NCBI GenBank assembly: GCA_037132275.1
Contig: JBAXPK010000088.1
Span: 1 to 5,843 of the forward strand
DNA from: JAABPW01 sp037132275
GTDB taxonomy: Bacteria; Verrucomicrobiota; Kiritimatiellia; CAIKKV01; CAITUY01
DNA length: 5,843 nt
Direction: 5' to 3'
Below are positions 1 through 5,843 of this stretch, in pieces (within the stretch, counting starts at the first letter, position 1; each line of letters starts with the position of its first letter). The notes beneath the pieces were generated by a model. The model was not told the origin of the DNA, made no database searches, and saw only the letters and a program-made list of their open reading frames with translations. The position numbers were made by a program, and so were the translations under genes.

Positions 1-2
1 CC

Positions 3-305
3 GTCAGGACTTTTGATTTAAAGATGAAGAAGGGACGGGTATCAGCCCTTGCTTTACCCGGGAAATTCAGCGCTTTGTATGCTGATATCCAGCCTGAAAA
101 GGACAGTGATGGCCGTAATGAAAGTTTTTCCATGTGGTGTGTTCCATTCCGTCAGTTCGCGCATGACACCTCTGATCCGGAACTGAAGAAACTCGCGAAA
201 ACGAGCTTGGAATGGTCCATGTTGCCTCTATCTGGCGAATATGGTCTGTTTCTCGGAGCCATTCAGTGTACCCTCACCAAAATTTGTGTCCAGCCCCAGG
301 GATAA
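3..305 (+). CDS. Hypothetical protein, 3' part (partial at left edge)
   Basis: The frame is open from the window edge to a TAA at 303-305, so this is probably the C-terminal part of a longer protein. An internal ATG at 24 would give a 93-residue protein, but it has no Shine-Dalgarno sequence (it is preceded by ttgatttaaag), so I prefer a truncated gene. The peptide is soluble-looking and mixed in composition. It has a Lys-rich start (MKKGR at the internal Met), a charged middle (QPEKDSDGR), and a hydrophobic stretch near the end (EYGLFLGAIQ). There is no signal peptide, membrane segment or motif I recognise. It does not resemble the histidine kinase one might expect beside the response regulator downstream. 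It ends 76 bases before that gene. It could also be a non-coding open frame. Confidence 0.4.
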   Translation, partial: VRTFDLKMKKGRVSALALPGKFSALYADIQPEKDSDGRNESFSMWCVPFRQFAHDTSDPELKKLAKTSLEWSMLPLSGEYGLFLGAIQCTLTKICVQPQG

Positions 306-340
306 CCCCCTCGACTTTTCCTGGCCCATTTCCAATAATT

Positions 341-346
341 TATACT
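341..346 (+). promoter_or_regulatory. Candidate -10 box of the response regulator promoter
   Basis: TATACT matches the sigma-70 -10 consensus at five of six positions and lies 35 bases before the regulator start, which would give a short leader. No good -35 hexamer sits 16-18 bases upstream (the region reads ttcctg). A TCGACT at 311-316 is too far away. A -10 box without a -35 fits an activator-dependent promoter, but it is equally consistent with chance in this AT-richer gap. Confidence 0.35.
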
Positions 347-381
347 TTCCCTTTGCTTAAGCGGCAGCCTAATATGTACTC

Positions 382-1068
382 ATGGTTAAACAACACATCT
401 TCATTGTCGAGGATGAGCCGGATATTGCCGACCTGCTGTCGTATAATCTGACCCGCGAAGGGTTCAAAGTCAGTCTGGCTGCCCGGGGCGATCGGGCTGT
501 GAGCGAGATCCCCCTTCGCAAACCCAACCTGATCCTTCTGGACCTGATGTTACCCGGAATGGGAGGAATCGAGATTTGCCGTTTGCTGAAGGCCAAACCC
601 GAGACGGCAGGAATTCCCATTATTATGGTAACCGCCCGGGGCGAAGAAACGGACATCATCGTAGGGTTGTCGATGGGCGCCGAGGATTACATCGTCAAGC
701 CCTTCAACATCAAGATCGTTCTGGCACGGATAAAAGCCGTGCTGCGCCGCCGGGATACGGTTCCCACCGGAATGGACCAAACCCTCCATGTCCATGACAT
801 CACTATCAATCCTGGCCGTCATGAAGTGTTATGCGGAAAGAGGGCGCTGGAGTTAACGGCCTCCGAGTTCCGGCTGATTCATTTTCTTGCCCGGCGGCCC
901 GGCTGGGTTTTCACGCGCGAGCAGATCGTGGACGGCGTAAAAGGAGTTGATTACATCGTCACGGATCGCGCCGTGGACGTCCAGATGGTCTCCCTGCGGA
1001 GAAAACTCGGAAAGCATGGGGATTGCATCGAGACGGTACGGGGAGTTGGCTACCGCTTAAAAGAGTAA
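382..1068 (+). CDS. PhoB/OmpR-family two-component response regulator
   Basis: This is a 228-residue DNA-binding response regulator, the usual length for the OmpR/PhoB family. The N-terminal receiver domain (about residues 3-120) shows the acidic pocket E10-D11, the phospho-acceptor D54 in LILLDLMLPGM, the switch T84 and the invariant K106 in the VKPF motif. The C-terminal winged helix (about 130-228) has LTASEFRLIHFLARRPG, FTREQIV and the final LRRKLG and IETVRGVGYRL motifs that mark the recognition helix and wing. The NLTREGF and GAEDYIVKPF wording is closest to PhoB/PhoP-type regulators. It should be phosphorylated by a histidine kinase and bind direct repeats at target promoters. No kinase gene is in the window. 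The ATG at 382 has no clear Shine-Dalgarno, but the receiver domain begins right after it, so the start is sound. The three-gene unit begins 77 bases downstream on the same strand, so co-transcription or regulation of that unit is plausible. Calling it phoB itself would need pho-gene context or target sites. Confidence 0.95.
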   Translation: MVKQHIFIVEDEPDIADLLSYNLTREGFKVSLAARGDRAVSEIPLRKPNLILLDLMLPGMGGIEICRLLKAKPETAGIPIIMVTARGEETDIIVGLSMGAEDYIVKPFNIKIVLARIKAVLRRRDTVPTGMDQTLHVHDITINPGRHEVLCGKRALELTASEFRLIHFLARRPGWVFTREQIVDGVKGVDYIVTDRAVDVQMVSLRRKLGKHGDCIETVRGVGYRLKE

Positions 1069-1121
1069 AGGGTCAACCTCCCCTCTCACAAACTCCTAAC
1101 GGGCGCCCAACACCTCGCTAA

Positions 1122-1151
1122 TGTCTGAATGATAGCATTTCATTCATGACA
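1122..1151 (+). promoter_or_regulatory. Interrupted palindrome overlapping the start codon of the 794-aa gene
   Basis: The arms TGTC+TGAATGA (1122-1132) and TCATTCA+T+GACA (1140-1151) are reverse complements over 11 base pairs, with only T1147 unpaired, around a 7-base loop (TAGCATT). The ATG at 1146-1148 lies in the right arm. Such a palindrome could be a dimeric repressor operator, or an RNA hairpin that hides the start codon. The pairing is seen directly; the function is inferred. It is not a terminator, because no T run follows. Confidence 0.5.
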
Positions 1152-3530
1152 AATACTCATACCCCTCACACACACACACTGGACCGCCATGATCTCAAGC
1201 GGATTCGCGGCGGCCTGGGGATGAGCGAAACAGGCGATTCTATCGAGTCGCTGCCCTTCGGAGTGGGTGATGTCACCGCGGGTGCCGAAAATGAACTCCT
1301 GACAATCACCCACGGCCCCCGGGATCAGGTTGACCTGGCGCGCAGCGTGGAGGAATCCAACTATTTCAAGAATCTCACACGCCGCGCCGCCACAGGCGAC
1401 GCCCCAAAACGGCTGGTGCGGGGAATTGAAGACTACCTCTCCGATAATCCGGATAACGCCTGGGAAAACAGTTGGGTATATTTTCCCGCCGATCTTATAA
1501 CCCCTTATGCTCGTGAGGTGTTCGACGGGGATCTTTTTGCCGACAAAAGGGAACGATGCGCCCGCCGATCGGATGCCAGCCGTTTTGAAGTTGTACGCAA
1601 CGGTCTTCGTTGCATCCGCATACCGGTGAGTTATCTGCTCAAGCTAGCCCTGGCCGATGCCATCAGTGTCGGGCAGGGTCGGCATCCCTCAATCCGTTGC
1701 ACGGGTGAGAAACTCATGAAGTGTTTCCTCAGCGACAACACCTCGCCTGAAACGCTCTCGTTCCACACCGTCGGCCCGGACTCCGGGACAGGTCTGGGCC
1801 GCGCGCTGGCATCGGAGACCCAGCGGCGGTTGTTACTTGTGCAGTTATTGACGATGTACGCCAATGAAAAGTTCGAACTGCGTTCACGGGGCCAGGAAAC
1901 ACAGGTATGTCTGGCGCCGCAAACCCCGTTGCGACAGAAGCGCCTGAACGAGCTTGTCGCGGATTCATTTTACCGCGACCTCTTCATGAGCCCGTGTCTG
2001 TCGGGCTGGGACAAAGGCGAATCCAAGCATCAGTACATGATCCTGTGTCATGAGGTATTATCGCGGAGCCGCCTGAACACCATGGAAAAACTGCGCGAGT
2101 GCGGCATTCTCGCGCGTGACTTGATTATCCTGCCAACTGTCTCCAACACCAGCCTCGCCAACAATGGCACGCATATCAGCCTGGGTAGTCGCCACCTGAC
2201 CGCCTTGATGAATTCAGGTACTCCCGATTTCACGGCTGAGGACGAAAAGCGCGTCGGGGATCTCGTGGTGAAGATCGTCGAGCACTTTCTACCACTCTTC
2301 GTAGGAACCTACACCGCCGCTCCCCATCGTCTGGACTTCCGGGATTTTCATCCGGAGACGGTGTTGGGATTTCTGCCGCACGAGCTGGATTTCACCCACC
2401 TTCGCATGCTGTGGCGGCGCTGGAAAGGCAAGGCCGACCTTAAATGCTTCGGCTTCCCGCTTACGCCCTTCGGTCCACGCGGGCTGGACCGGGTCCTCGG
2501 CACGGTTCTGGGGCTGCGCGGCGACTGGATTCCCGACCAGCGTCTGATCGATTATCTTGTGTCCCCGCTCAGCACGGATCATAGTCCCGCCCTGGACGGA
2601 ACCCTCGGTAACGATCAGCGGCTCAAACGGGATCTTTCCGAAATGGGCGTGTTCGATCAGCGCATGTCCTCCTACTCACTCTACCGCCAGCGCCACTTTT
2701 CCAGCATGGGGTTCTGTGGGTTTGAAGGACGCCACTACAGCCAGTTTGCCAGCCTTGATCGAGATATGGCCGCCGCCACAGATATGCAGCGGCTCATCAC
2801 GGCGCTGGCCTACAAGTATGTCCTCAGCGGTAAAGTGACACATGCGGACATACCCGACACACCCGAGGTCGAGAGCGAACGGCGGCAGACCTTTTTCGGG
2901 AGCGCCATCGGCATTCCCACTTTTTTTGTCGGAACCCGGACCCCGAACCAGTTCCTTAAGAGGATTCTGAGCCGGACAGCCAGCACGCGAGACAGTCAAC
3001 GTTACCCAGGTCGGACACGTGTCCAGCATATCGAGTACCGTCGCGCGCTGGTGACCCTGCTGGAGCAGGATGGCGCCGACCTGATCGAAGCCTTTAGGCT
3101 GACGGACACGATTCGCGATTTGAAACAGCGACTGAAACCCGCGAACAATGGCTCCGCCCTGGAGTCACTTCTCAACGGCATCCTGAATGAGACGGGCGCG
3201 TCCACTCCGCTACGATCTTCTGCCGAGACATTTAACACGGCCACCGAGCGTTACTACCGCGGTCCACTGCTTAAAAACTTTGTCGGCGAAGCCCTGGATC
3301 TGTTCGCCCGCGATCTTAAGGATCTCATTGATCGCTCGGCAACGGGTAACAACCAGGACCTTGCGGCACTGCAAACGGTGCTGAACGGGGAAGAGCCGGT
3401 CTCGTTCTTAAAGGCCGTGAGGGAGAACGTGCTGGCAGGCAAGGCCTCACAGTCGGTTGTGATCAAACTAATCGGCCTCCTGCTGCTGGTGATCCGCCAC
3501 CATTGTGAATGCAACGGAGGTCAGCCATGA
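1146..3530 (+). CDS. Large conserved-looking protein of unknown function, first gene of a lipid-enzyme operon
   Basis: I do not recognise this 794-residue protein. It has no signal peptide and no clear transmembrane helix, so it is probably cytoplasmic. A short hydrophobic stretch near the C-terminus (about 771-783, interrupted by K774) might touch the membrane. Motif-like blocks are GAENELL (46-52), NNGTHISLG (339-347), HRLDFRDFHPE (394-404), LPHELDFTHLRMLWRRW (410-426), GFEGRHY (525-531) and ESERRQTFFGSAIGIPTFF (576-594). The His, Glu and Arg density suggests a metal- or ATP-dependent enzyme. GxExE followed later by a GTHISLG strand and a long helix is loosely reminiscent of the glutamine-synthetase/GCS2 ligase fold, at low confidence. 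The start is uncertain: ATG 1146 lacks a Shine-Dalgarno and lies inside a palindrome. The next ATG, 1221 (M26), also lacks a clear one. The first 25 residues are His/Thr-rich, encoded by a CA repeat. The stop overlaps the start of the decarboxylase-like gene (ATGA, 3527-3530), implying translational coupling and a shared pathway. Confidence 0.85.
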   Translation: MTNTHTPHTHTLDRHDLKRIRGGLGMSETGDSIESLPFGVGDVTAGAENELLTITHGPRDQVDLARSVEESNYFKNLTRRAATGDAPKRLVRGIEDYLSDNPDNAWENSWVYFPADLITPYAREVFDGDLFADKRERCARRSDASRFEVVRNGLRCIRIPVSYLLKLALADAISVGQGRHPSIRCTGEKLMKCFLSDNTSPETLSFHTVGPDSGTGLGRALASETQRRLLLVQLLTMYANEKFELRSRGQETQVCLAPQTPLRQKRLNELVADSFYRDLFMSPCLSGWDKGESKHQYMILCHEVLSRSRLNTMEKLRECGILARDLIILPTVSNTSLANNGTHISLGSRHLTALMNSGTPDFTAEDEKRVGDLVVKIVEHFLPLFVGTYTAAPHRLDFRDFHPETVLGFLPHELDFTHLRMLWRRWKGKADLKCFGFPLTPFGPRGLDRVLGTVLGLRGDWIPDQRLIDYLVSPLSTDHSPALDGTLGNDQRLKRDLSEMGVFDQRMSSYSLYRQRHFSSMGFCGFEGRHYSQFASLDRDMAAATDMQRLITALAYKYVLSGKVTHADIPDTPEVESERRQTFFGSAIGIPTFFVGTRTPNQFLKRILSRTASTRDSQRYPGRTRVQHIEYRRALVTLLEQDGADLIEAFRLTDTIRDLKQRLKPANNGSALESLLNGILNETGASTPLRSSAETFNTATERYYRGPLLKNFVGEALDLFARDLKDLIDRSATGNNQDLAALQTVLNGEEPVSFLKAVRENVLAGKASQSVVIKLIGLLLLVIRHHCECNGGQP
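1167..1179 (+). repeat. CA dinucleotide repeat, 6.5 units, at the 5' end of the 794-aa gene
   Basis: CACACACACACAC is a perfect dinucleotide tract 21 bases after the first possible start codon, and it encodes part of the His-Thr run in HTPHTHT. Gain or loss of one unit would shift the frame if translation begins at 1146. If translation begins at 1221, the tract is in the untranslated leader. The tract is short for a contingency locus, so function is uncertain. Confidence 0.6.
3516..3520 (+). promoter_or_regulatory. Ribosome binding site fixing the start of the decarboxylase-like gene
   Basis: GGAGG lies 6 bases before the ATG at 3527, an ideal spacing. It overrides the upstream in-frame ATG at 3509, which would place this sequence inside the gene. 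The site is within the end of the preceding gene, as expected for coupled translation. Confidence 0.85.
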
Positions 3531-4543
3531 CCGTCCATCATTACGTGGATCATCGCGACTCCCGCGGGATTCCCGAAAAATTTTTCGGCGACCCGATTGT
3601 CTCATTTCTCTACTCACATGTCCGTGAAGATGCCGGCTGGCTGTTCAAGGCCCTGACCTCATCCCGACTGACAGAACTGCTGGGAGCGTTACATTTCGAT
3701 ATCCGCCCCGGGTGTCCTTATCGAATGCGCCGTGATCTGAAGAAAACCCTTGGTATCGACTTTAATGAGTGCTTTGATCCTCCAGAATCTCTTGATACTC
3801 CCCGCAAAGTGTTTGAACGCAGGATTCGCTACTGGGATTGTCGCCCCATGGACCCCAGACCCTCCGCAATCAGCTCTCCGGCTGATGCACGTCTTCTGGT
3901 AGGCTCGTTTCAACGAACGTCAGACCTTTATTTGAAGGACAAGTTTTTCTGTTATGAAGAAATGTTCGGGAAGGGAAAATTGGCCTGGTATGATGCGTTT
4001 CATGGAGGTGATTTTGCCGTGTTGCGCTTGACGCCCGACAAGTACCACTATAACCATGTTCCCGTAAGCGGCGTGGTGCGAGACATTTACGAAATTGACG
4101 GCGTGTTTCAATCATGTCACCCCGCCGTTGTCATCGCCCAGGCCACTCCCCACTCCAAGAACCGGAGAATGGTGACTATTATCGACACAGACGTCGAACA
4201 CGGAACACAGGTGGGATTGGTGGCCATGATCGAGGTGGTCGCGCTCATGATAGGTGACATTGTCCAATGCTATAGTTCCAAATGCTATCAGAAGCCAACC
4301 CCCCTCCATATCGGTATGCCAGTCGAGCGAGGCTGCCCGAAAAGTCTGTTCCGCCCCGGCAGTTCCACGGTCGTGCTTATTTTCCAGAAGGAGCGTGTTC
4401 GATTCTGTGACGATATTCTCACGAACCTCCGGCGTACCAACCTGAGCAGCCTCTACAGCGCGGCATGGGGTGAATCGTGGGTAGAAACGGACGTGCCCGT
4501 TCGAGCCACGATCGCATGGGCTATTCAAGGAGGGAACCTATGA
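3527..4543 (+). CDS. Phosphatidylserine decarboxylase-like pyruvoyl proenzyme
   Basis: This 338-residue protein belongs to the phosphatidylserine decarboxylase family, membrane-associated enzymes that turn phosphatidylserine into phosphatidylethanolamine using a pyruvoyl group made by self-cleavage. The seen motifs follow family order. SPADAR (117-122) carries the catalytic Asp120. The segment YHYNHVPVSG (173-182) carries His174 and His177, matching E. coli His144 and His147. HSKNRRMV and GTQVGLVAMIEVVALMIGDI match the core strands. FRPGSSTVVLIF (275-286) is the cleavage site, with Ser280 as the predicted pyruvoyl precursor. The Asp-His-Ser triad is therefore intact. Odd points: Ser279 replaces the usual Gly before the cleaved Ser, and the SPxDG glycine is Ala121. 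About 115 N-terminal residues precede the core, as in the longer clostridial/type II enzymes. Divergence and context leave the substrate open: it may decarboxylate phosphatidylserine or another amino-acid-bearing lipid or head group. The start at 3527 is set by GGAGG and the ATGA overlap. The stop likewise overlaps the next gene. Confidence 0.88.
   Translation: MTVHHYVDHRDSRGIPEKFFGDPIVSFLYSHVREDAGWLFKALTSSRLTELLGALHFDIRPGCPYRMRRDLKKTLGIDFNECFDPPESLDTPRKVFERRIRYWDCRPMDPRPSAISSPADARLLVGSFQRTSDLYLKDKFFCYEEMFGKGKLAWYDAFHGGDFAVLRLTPDKYHYNHVPVSGVVRDIYEIDGVFQSCHPAVVIAQATPHSKNRRMVTIIDTDVEHGTQVGLVAMIEVVALMIGDIVQCYSSKCYQKPTPLHIGMPVERGCPKSLFRPGSSTVVLIFQKERVRFCDDILTNLRRTNLSSLYSAAWGESWVETDVPVRATIAWAIQGGNL
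4527..4534 (+). promoter_or_regulatory. Strong ribosome binding site of the Lgt-like gene
   Basis: AAGGAGGG lies 6 bases (from the core GGAGG at 4529-4533) before the ATG at 4540. It selects this start over the in-frame ATG at 4477, which lies inside the preceding gene, and supports coupled translation. Confidence 0.85.
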
Positions 4544-5592
4544 TTGAGACCTTGATTGTGATGTTGATGGCACTCTGCCTGTTTGCGCTTTTCGTCTGGT
4601 CATTTCACCATCTGCCGGGAGAGAAATGGCAAATACTGGCTACTTTCCCGACACATAGGGATGAAACAGGCATCTGGCACGGCGTCAACCTGACCTATTA
4701 TGGTTTTTTCAACGCATTGGGCGTTGCGGTCGCGGTGGCCGTAACCCTTTTTCTGGCAGGCGCTGCGGGACTGCCCCTGACACAATTGATATGGATCATC
4801 GCGGCGCTCCTGACGGTCTGCATTCCCGCTTCAAAAATCATCAACCGCATGGTGGAAGGCCATTGGCATGGATTCACTATTGGCGGAGCGGCGTTTACCG
4901 GGATGGTGCTTGGCCCCTGGCTGGCTGGGGGAATCTTGCAACTGGGGCAAAAAACGGGAGGTGGCTCACAGGCGACCCTGTTCGTGCTGGCGGCCATAGC
5001 CACGGCCTATGCCCTGGGCGAAGGGATTGGCCGACTCGCCTGCATCAGTTTCGGCTGTTGCTATGGCCGCCCCCTGGCGAATTGTCCCTCCTGGCTTCAG
5101 ACTCTCTTTAGTCACTGGTTTGTCATATTCGAAGGGCATTTGAAGAAATCATCTTATGCACACGGATTCGAAGGACAACGGCTTATTCCCGTGCAGGCCA
5201 TAACTGCAATCATCTCAAGCACAGCGGGGTTGACCGGAGTGGTTCTGTTTCTGATTGGCCGACCCATGCTTGCCTACGTTCTGACGATCATCATCACACA
5301 ACTCTGGCGGTTCGCATCGGAGTTTCTGAGGGCCGACTACCGGGGAACAGGTCGAATTTCAACCTATCAGTGGATGGCCCTTGCGGGAACAGTGTATACG
5401 ATGGCCTTCAGCCTGCTATGGCATCACGCCCCACAACCAATTCTGGATGTGACTCGCGGGCTGGCCATGGTGTGGTCACCCGGCGCAATTCTTCTGATCG
5501 AGGCTCTTGCCGCCATCGTTTTCGCACGAATGGGGATCAGCACGGTGACGAGCGCCCGGATCAGTTTCGATCTCAAGCGGCAGAAACCCTAA
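4540..5592 (+). CDS. Lgt-like (prolipoprotein diacylglyceryl transferase superfamily) membrane protein
   Basis: This 350-residue polytopic inner-membrane protein has about seven to nine hydrophobic segments (for example 1-22, 56-76, 80-97, 112-135, 145-171, 217-240, 243-258, 277-294, 308-331). Family marks are YYGFFNALG (53-61), GGAAFTG (115-121), GRLACISFGCCYGR (164-177), LIPVQ (215-219) and RFASEFLRADYRGTGRIS (257-274). True Lgt moves a diacylglyceryl group from phosphatidylglycerol to the lipobox Cys of prolipoproteins at the outer face of the membrane. Arg165, Gly176, Arg257, Glu261 and Arg264 fit conserved positions. The signature is altered: Asn and Glu of the canonical GRIGNFxNGExxG are Cys168 and Cys173, and the HPxQLYE block has lost its His and Tyr-Glu. 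It is also longer than typical Lgt (about 270-290), through a loop at 178-214 and an extended C-terminus. I therefore infer a paralogous transferase with a different donor or acceptor, not housekeeping Lgt. The ATGA overlap ties it to the decarboxylase-like gene. No terminator is evident after it. Confidence 0.82.
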   Translation: MIETLIVMLMALCLFALFVWSFHHLPGEKWQILATFPTHRDETGIWHGVNLTYYGFFNALGVAVAVAVTLFLAGAAGLPLTQLIWIIAALLTVCIPASKIINRMVEGHWHGFTIGGAAFTGMVLGPWLAGGILQLGQKTGGGSQATLFVLAAIATAYALGEGIGRLACISFGCCYGRPLANCPSWLQTLFSHWFVIFEGHLKKSSYAHGFEGQRLIPVQAITAIISSTAGLTGVVLFLIGRPMLAYVLTIIITQLWRFASEFLRADYRGTGRISTYQWMALAGTVYTMAFSLLWHHAPQPILDVTRGLAMVWSPGAILLIEALAAIVFARMGISTVTSARISFDLKRQKP

Positions 5593-5670
5593 CCAATTTC
5601 TAACTTGCCGCTCATTTTCTTCTTACAAGGTTTCTTTCTAATGGCCCCCATGAACCGACAACTAACAACA

Positions 5671-5675
5671 AGGAG
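5671..5675 (+). promoter_or_regulatory. Ribosome binding site deciding the porin start
   Basis: AGGAG lies 10 bases before the ATG at 5686. Two in-frame ATGs upstream (5641 and 5650) would add 15 or 12 charged residues before the signal peptide and have no comparable site, so 5686 is preferred. Confidence 0.7.
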
Positions 5676-5685
5676 AAACAAAGAT

Positions 5686-5843
5686 ATGAAGAAAGTAGTA
5701 GCAGGATTAGTTTTGATGGCGGGTGTGAGTGGGACGTGCCTGGCGGCTGAAAGCAATGCGCCGGCGGCGACTCCGGCTCCAGCCCCGAAGACCTGGGCGG
5801 ACTCGATCACACTCAAAGGCGACTTGCGGTATCGTTATGAGAC
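5686..5843 (+). CDS. Putative outer-membrane porin precursor, N-terminal part (runs off right edge)
   Basis: Only the first 52 codons are present. The start is a classical Sec signal peptide: MKK, a hydrophobic core VVAGLVLMAGVSGT, then CLAAES with likely cleavage after an Ala around residues 20-21. An Ala/Pro-rich linker (APAATPAPAPK) follows, then TWADSITLKGDLRYRYE, which reads like the first beta-strand of a putative porin. The Cys in the signal region (TCLAA) does not make a convincing lipobox. The expected product is a beta-barrel in the outer membrane for uptake of small solutes. The gene is 93 bases after the Lgt-like gene and may have its own promoter, given the different leader and strong RBS. 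The assignment rests on a short stretch; another outer-membrane barrel is possible. Confidence 0.7.
   Translation, partial: MKKVVAGLVLMAGVSGTCLAAESNAPAATPAPAPKTWADSITLKGDLRYRYE

Noticed and set aside
1101..1108. GGGCGCCC palindrome as a terminator of the response regulator gene
   Set aside because: It is an 8-base palindrome with no loop and no following T run, so it cannot form a useful terminator hairpin.
1085..1138. Sigma-70 promoter directly before the 794-aa gene
   Set aside because: Candidate hexamers (CTCACA, TAATGT, TAGCAT) match poorly or have wrong spacing; none could be supported.
2289..3244. Several long minus-strand open frames within the 794-aa gene
   Set aside because: They overlap a long well-formed + strand gene, have Arg/Ser/Pro-rich low-information peptides and no RBS, as expected for antisense shadows.
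3509..3526. Earlier in-frame ATG for the decarboxylase-like gene
   Set aside because: It would place the good GGAGG inside the gene and has no RBS of its own; the ATG at 3527 has ideal spacing and an ATGA overlap.
4112..4528. 138-residue minus-strand open frame under the decarboxylase-like gene
   Set aside because: It is antisense to the conserved catalytic region of the PSD-like protein, and its peptide shows no recognisable domain.
4477..4539. Earlier in-frame ATG for the Lgt-like gene
   Set aside because: The added residues are charged, lie within the end of the preceding gene, and lack an RBS; 4540 has AAGGAGGG and starts directly with a membrane helix.

Overview
The window looks like chromosomal DNA from a Gram-negative, GC-moderate (by eye about 55%) bacterium. 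The last gene starts as an exported protein with a porin-like mature N-terminus, and the style of that N-terminus is reminiscent of the PVC group (Verrucomicrobiota, Kiritimatiellota, Lentisphaerota). That taxonomic guess is weak. All supported genes lie on the + strand, and no mobile element, tRNA, rRNA or CRISPR array is visible.

Layout: (1) 3-305, the tail of an unrecognised reading frame open to the left edge. (2) A 76-base gap with a good -10 hexamer. (3) 382-1068, a PhoB/OmpR-type response regulator with no sensor kinase in the window. (4) A 77-base gap ending in a long interrupted palindrome that covers the next start codon. (5) 1146-5592, three tightly coupled genes: a 794-residue protein I cannot assign, a phosphatidylserine-decarboxylase-like pyruvoyl proenzyme (338 aa), and an Lgt-like polytopic membrane protein (350 aa). 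Both internal junctions are ATGA stop/start overlaps preceded by strong Shine-Dalgarno sequences. (6) A 93-base T-rich gap. (7) 5686 to the right edge, the start of a signal-peptide-bearing putative porin.

The point of interest is the three-gene unit. It couples a diverged phospholipid-type decarboxylase, a diverged member of the lipoprotein diacylglyceryl transferase superfamily and a large conserved-looking protein of unknown function. The decarboxylase keeps the Asp-His-Ser machinery but has Ser instead of Gly before the predicted pyruvoyl serine. The Lgt-like protein has a Cys-rich GCCYG motif instead of the usual Asn/Glu signature. I infer an uncharacterised envelope lipid or lipid-anchored modification pathway, possibly controlled by the adjacent response regulator. 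The exact chemistry cannot be read from the sequence.
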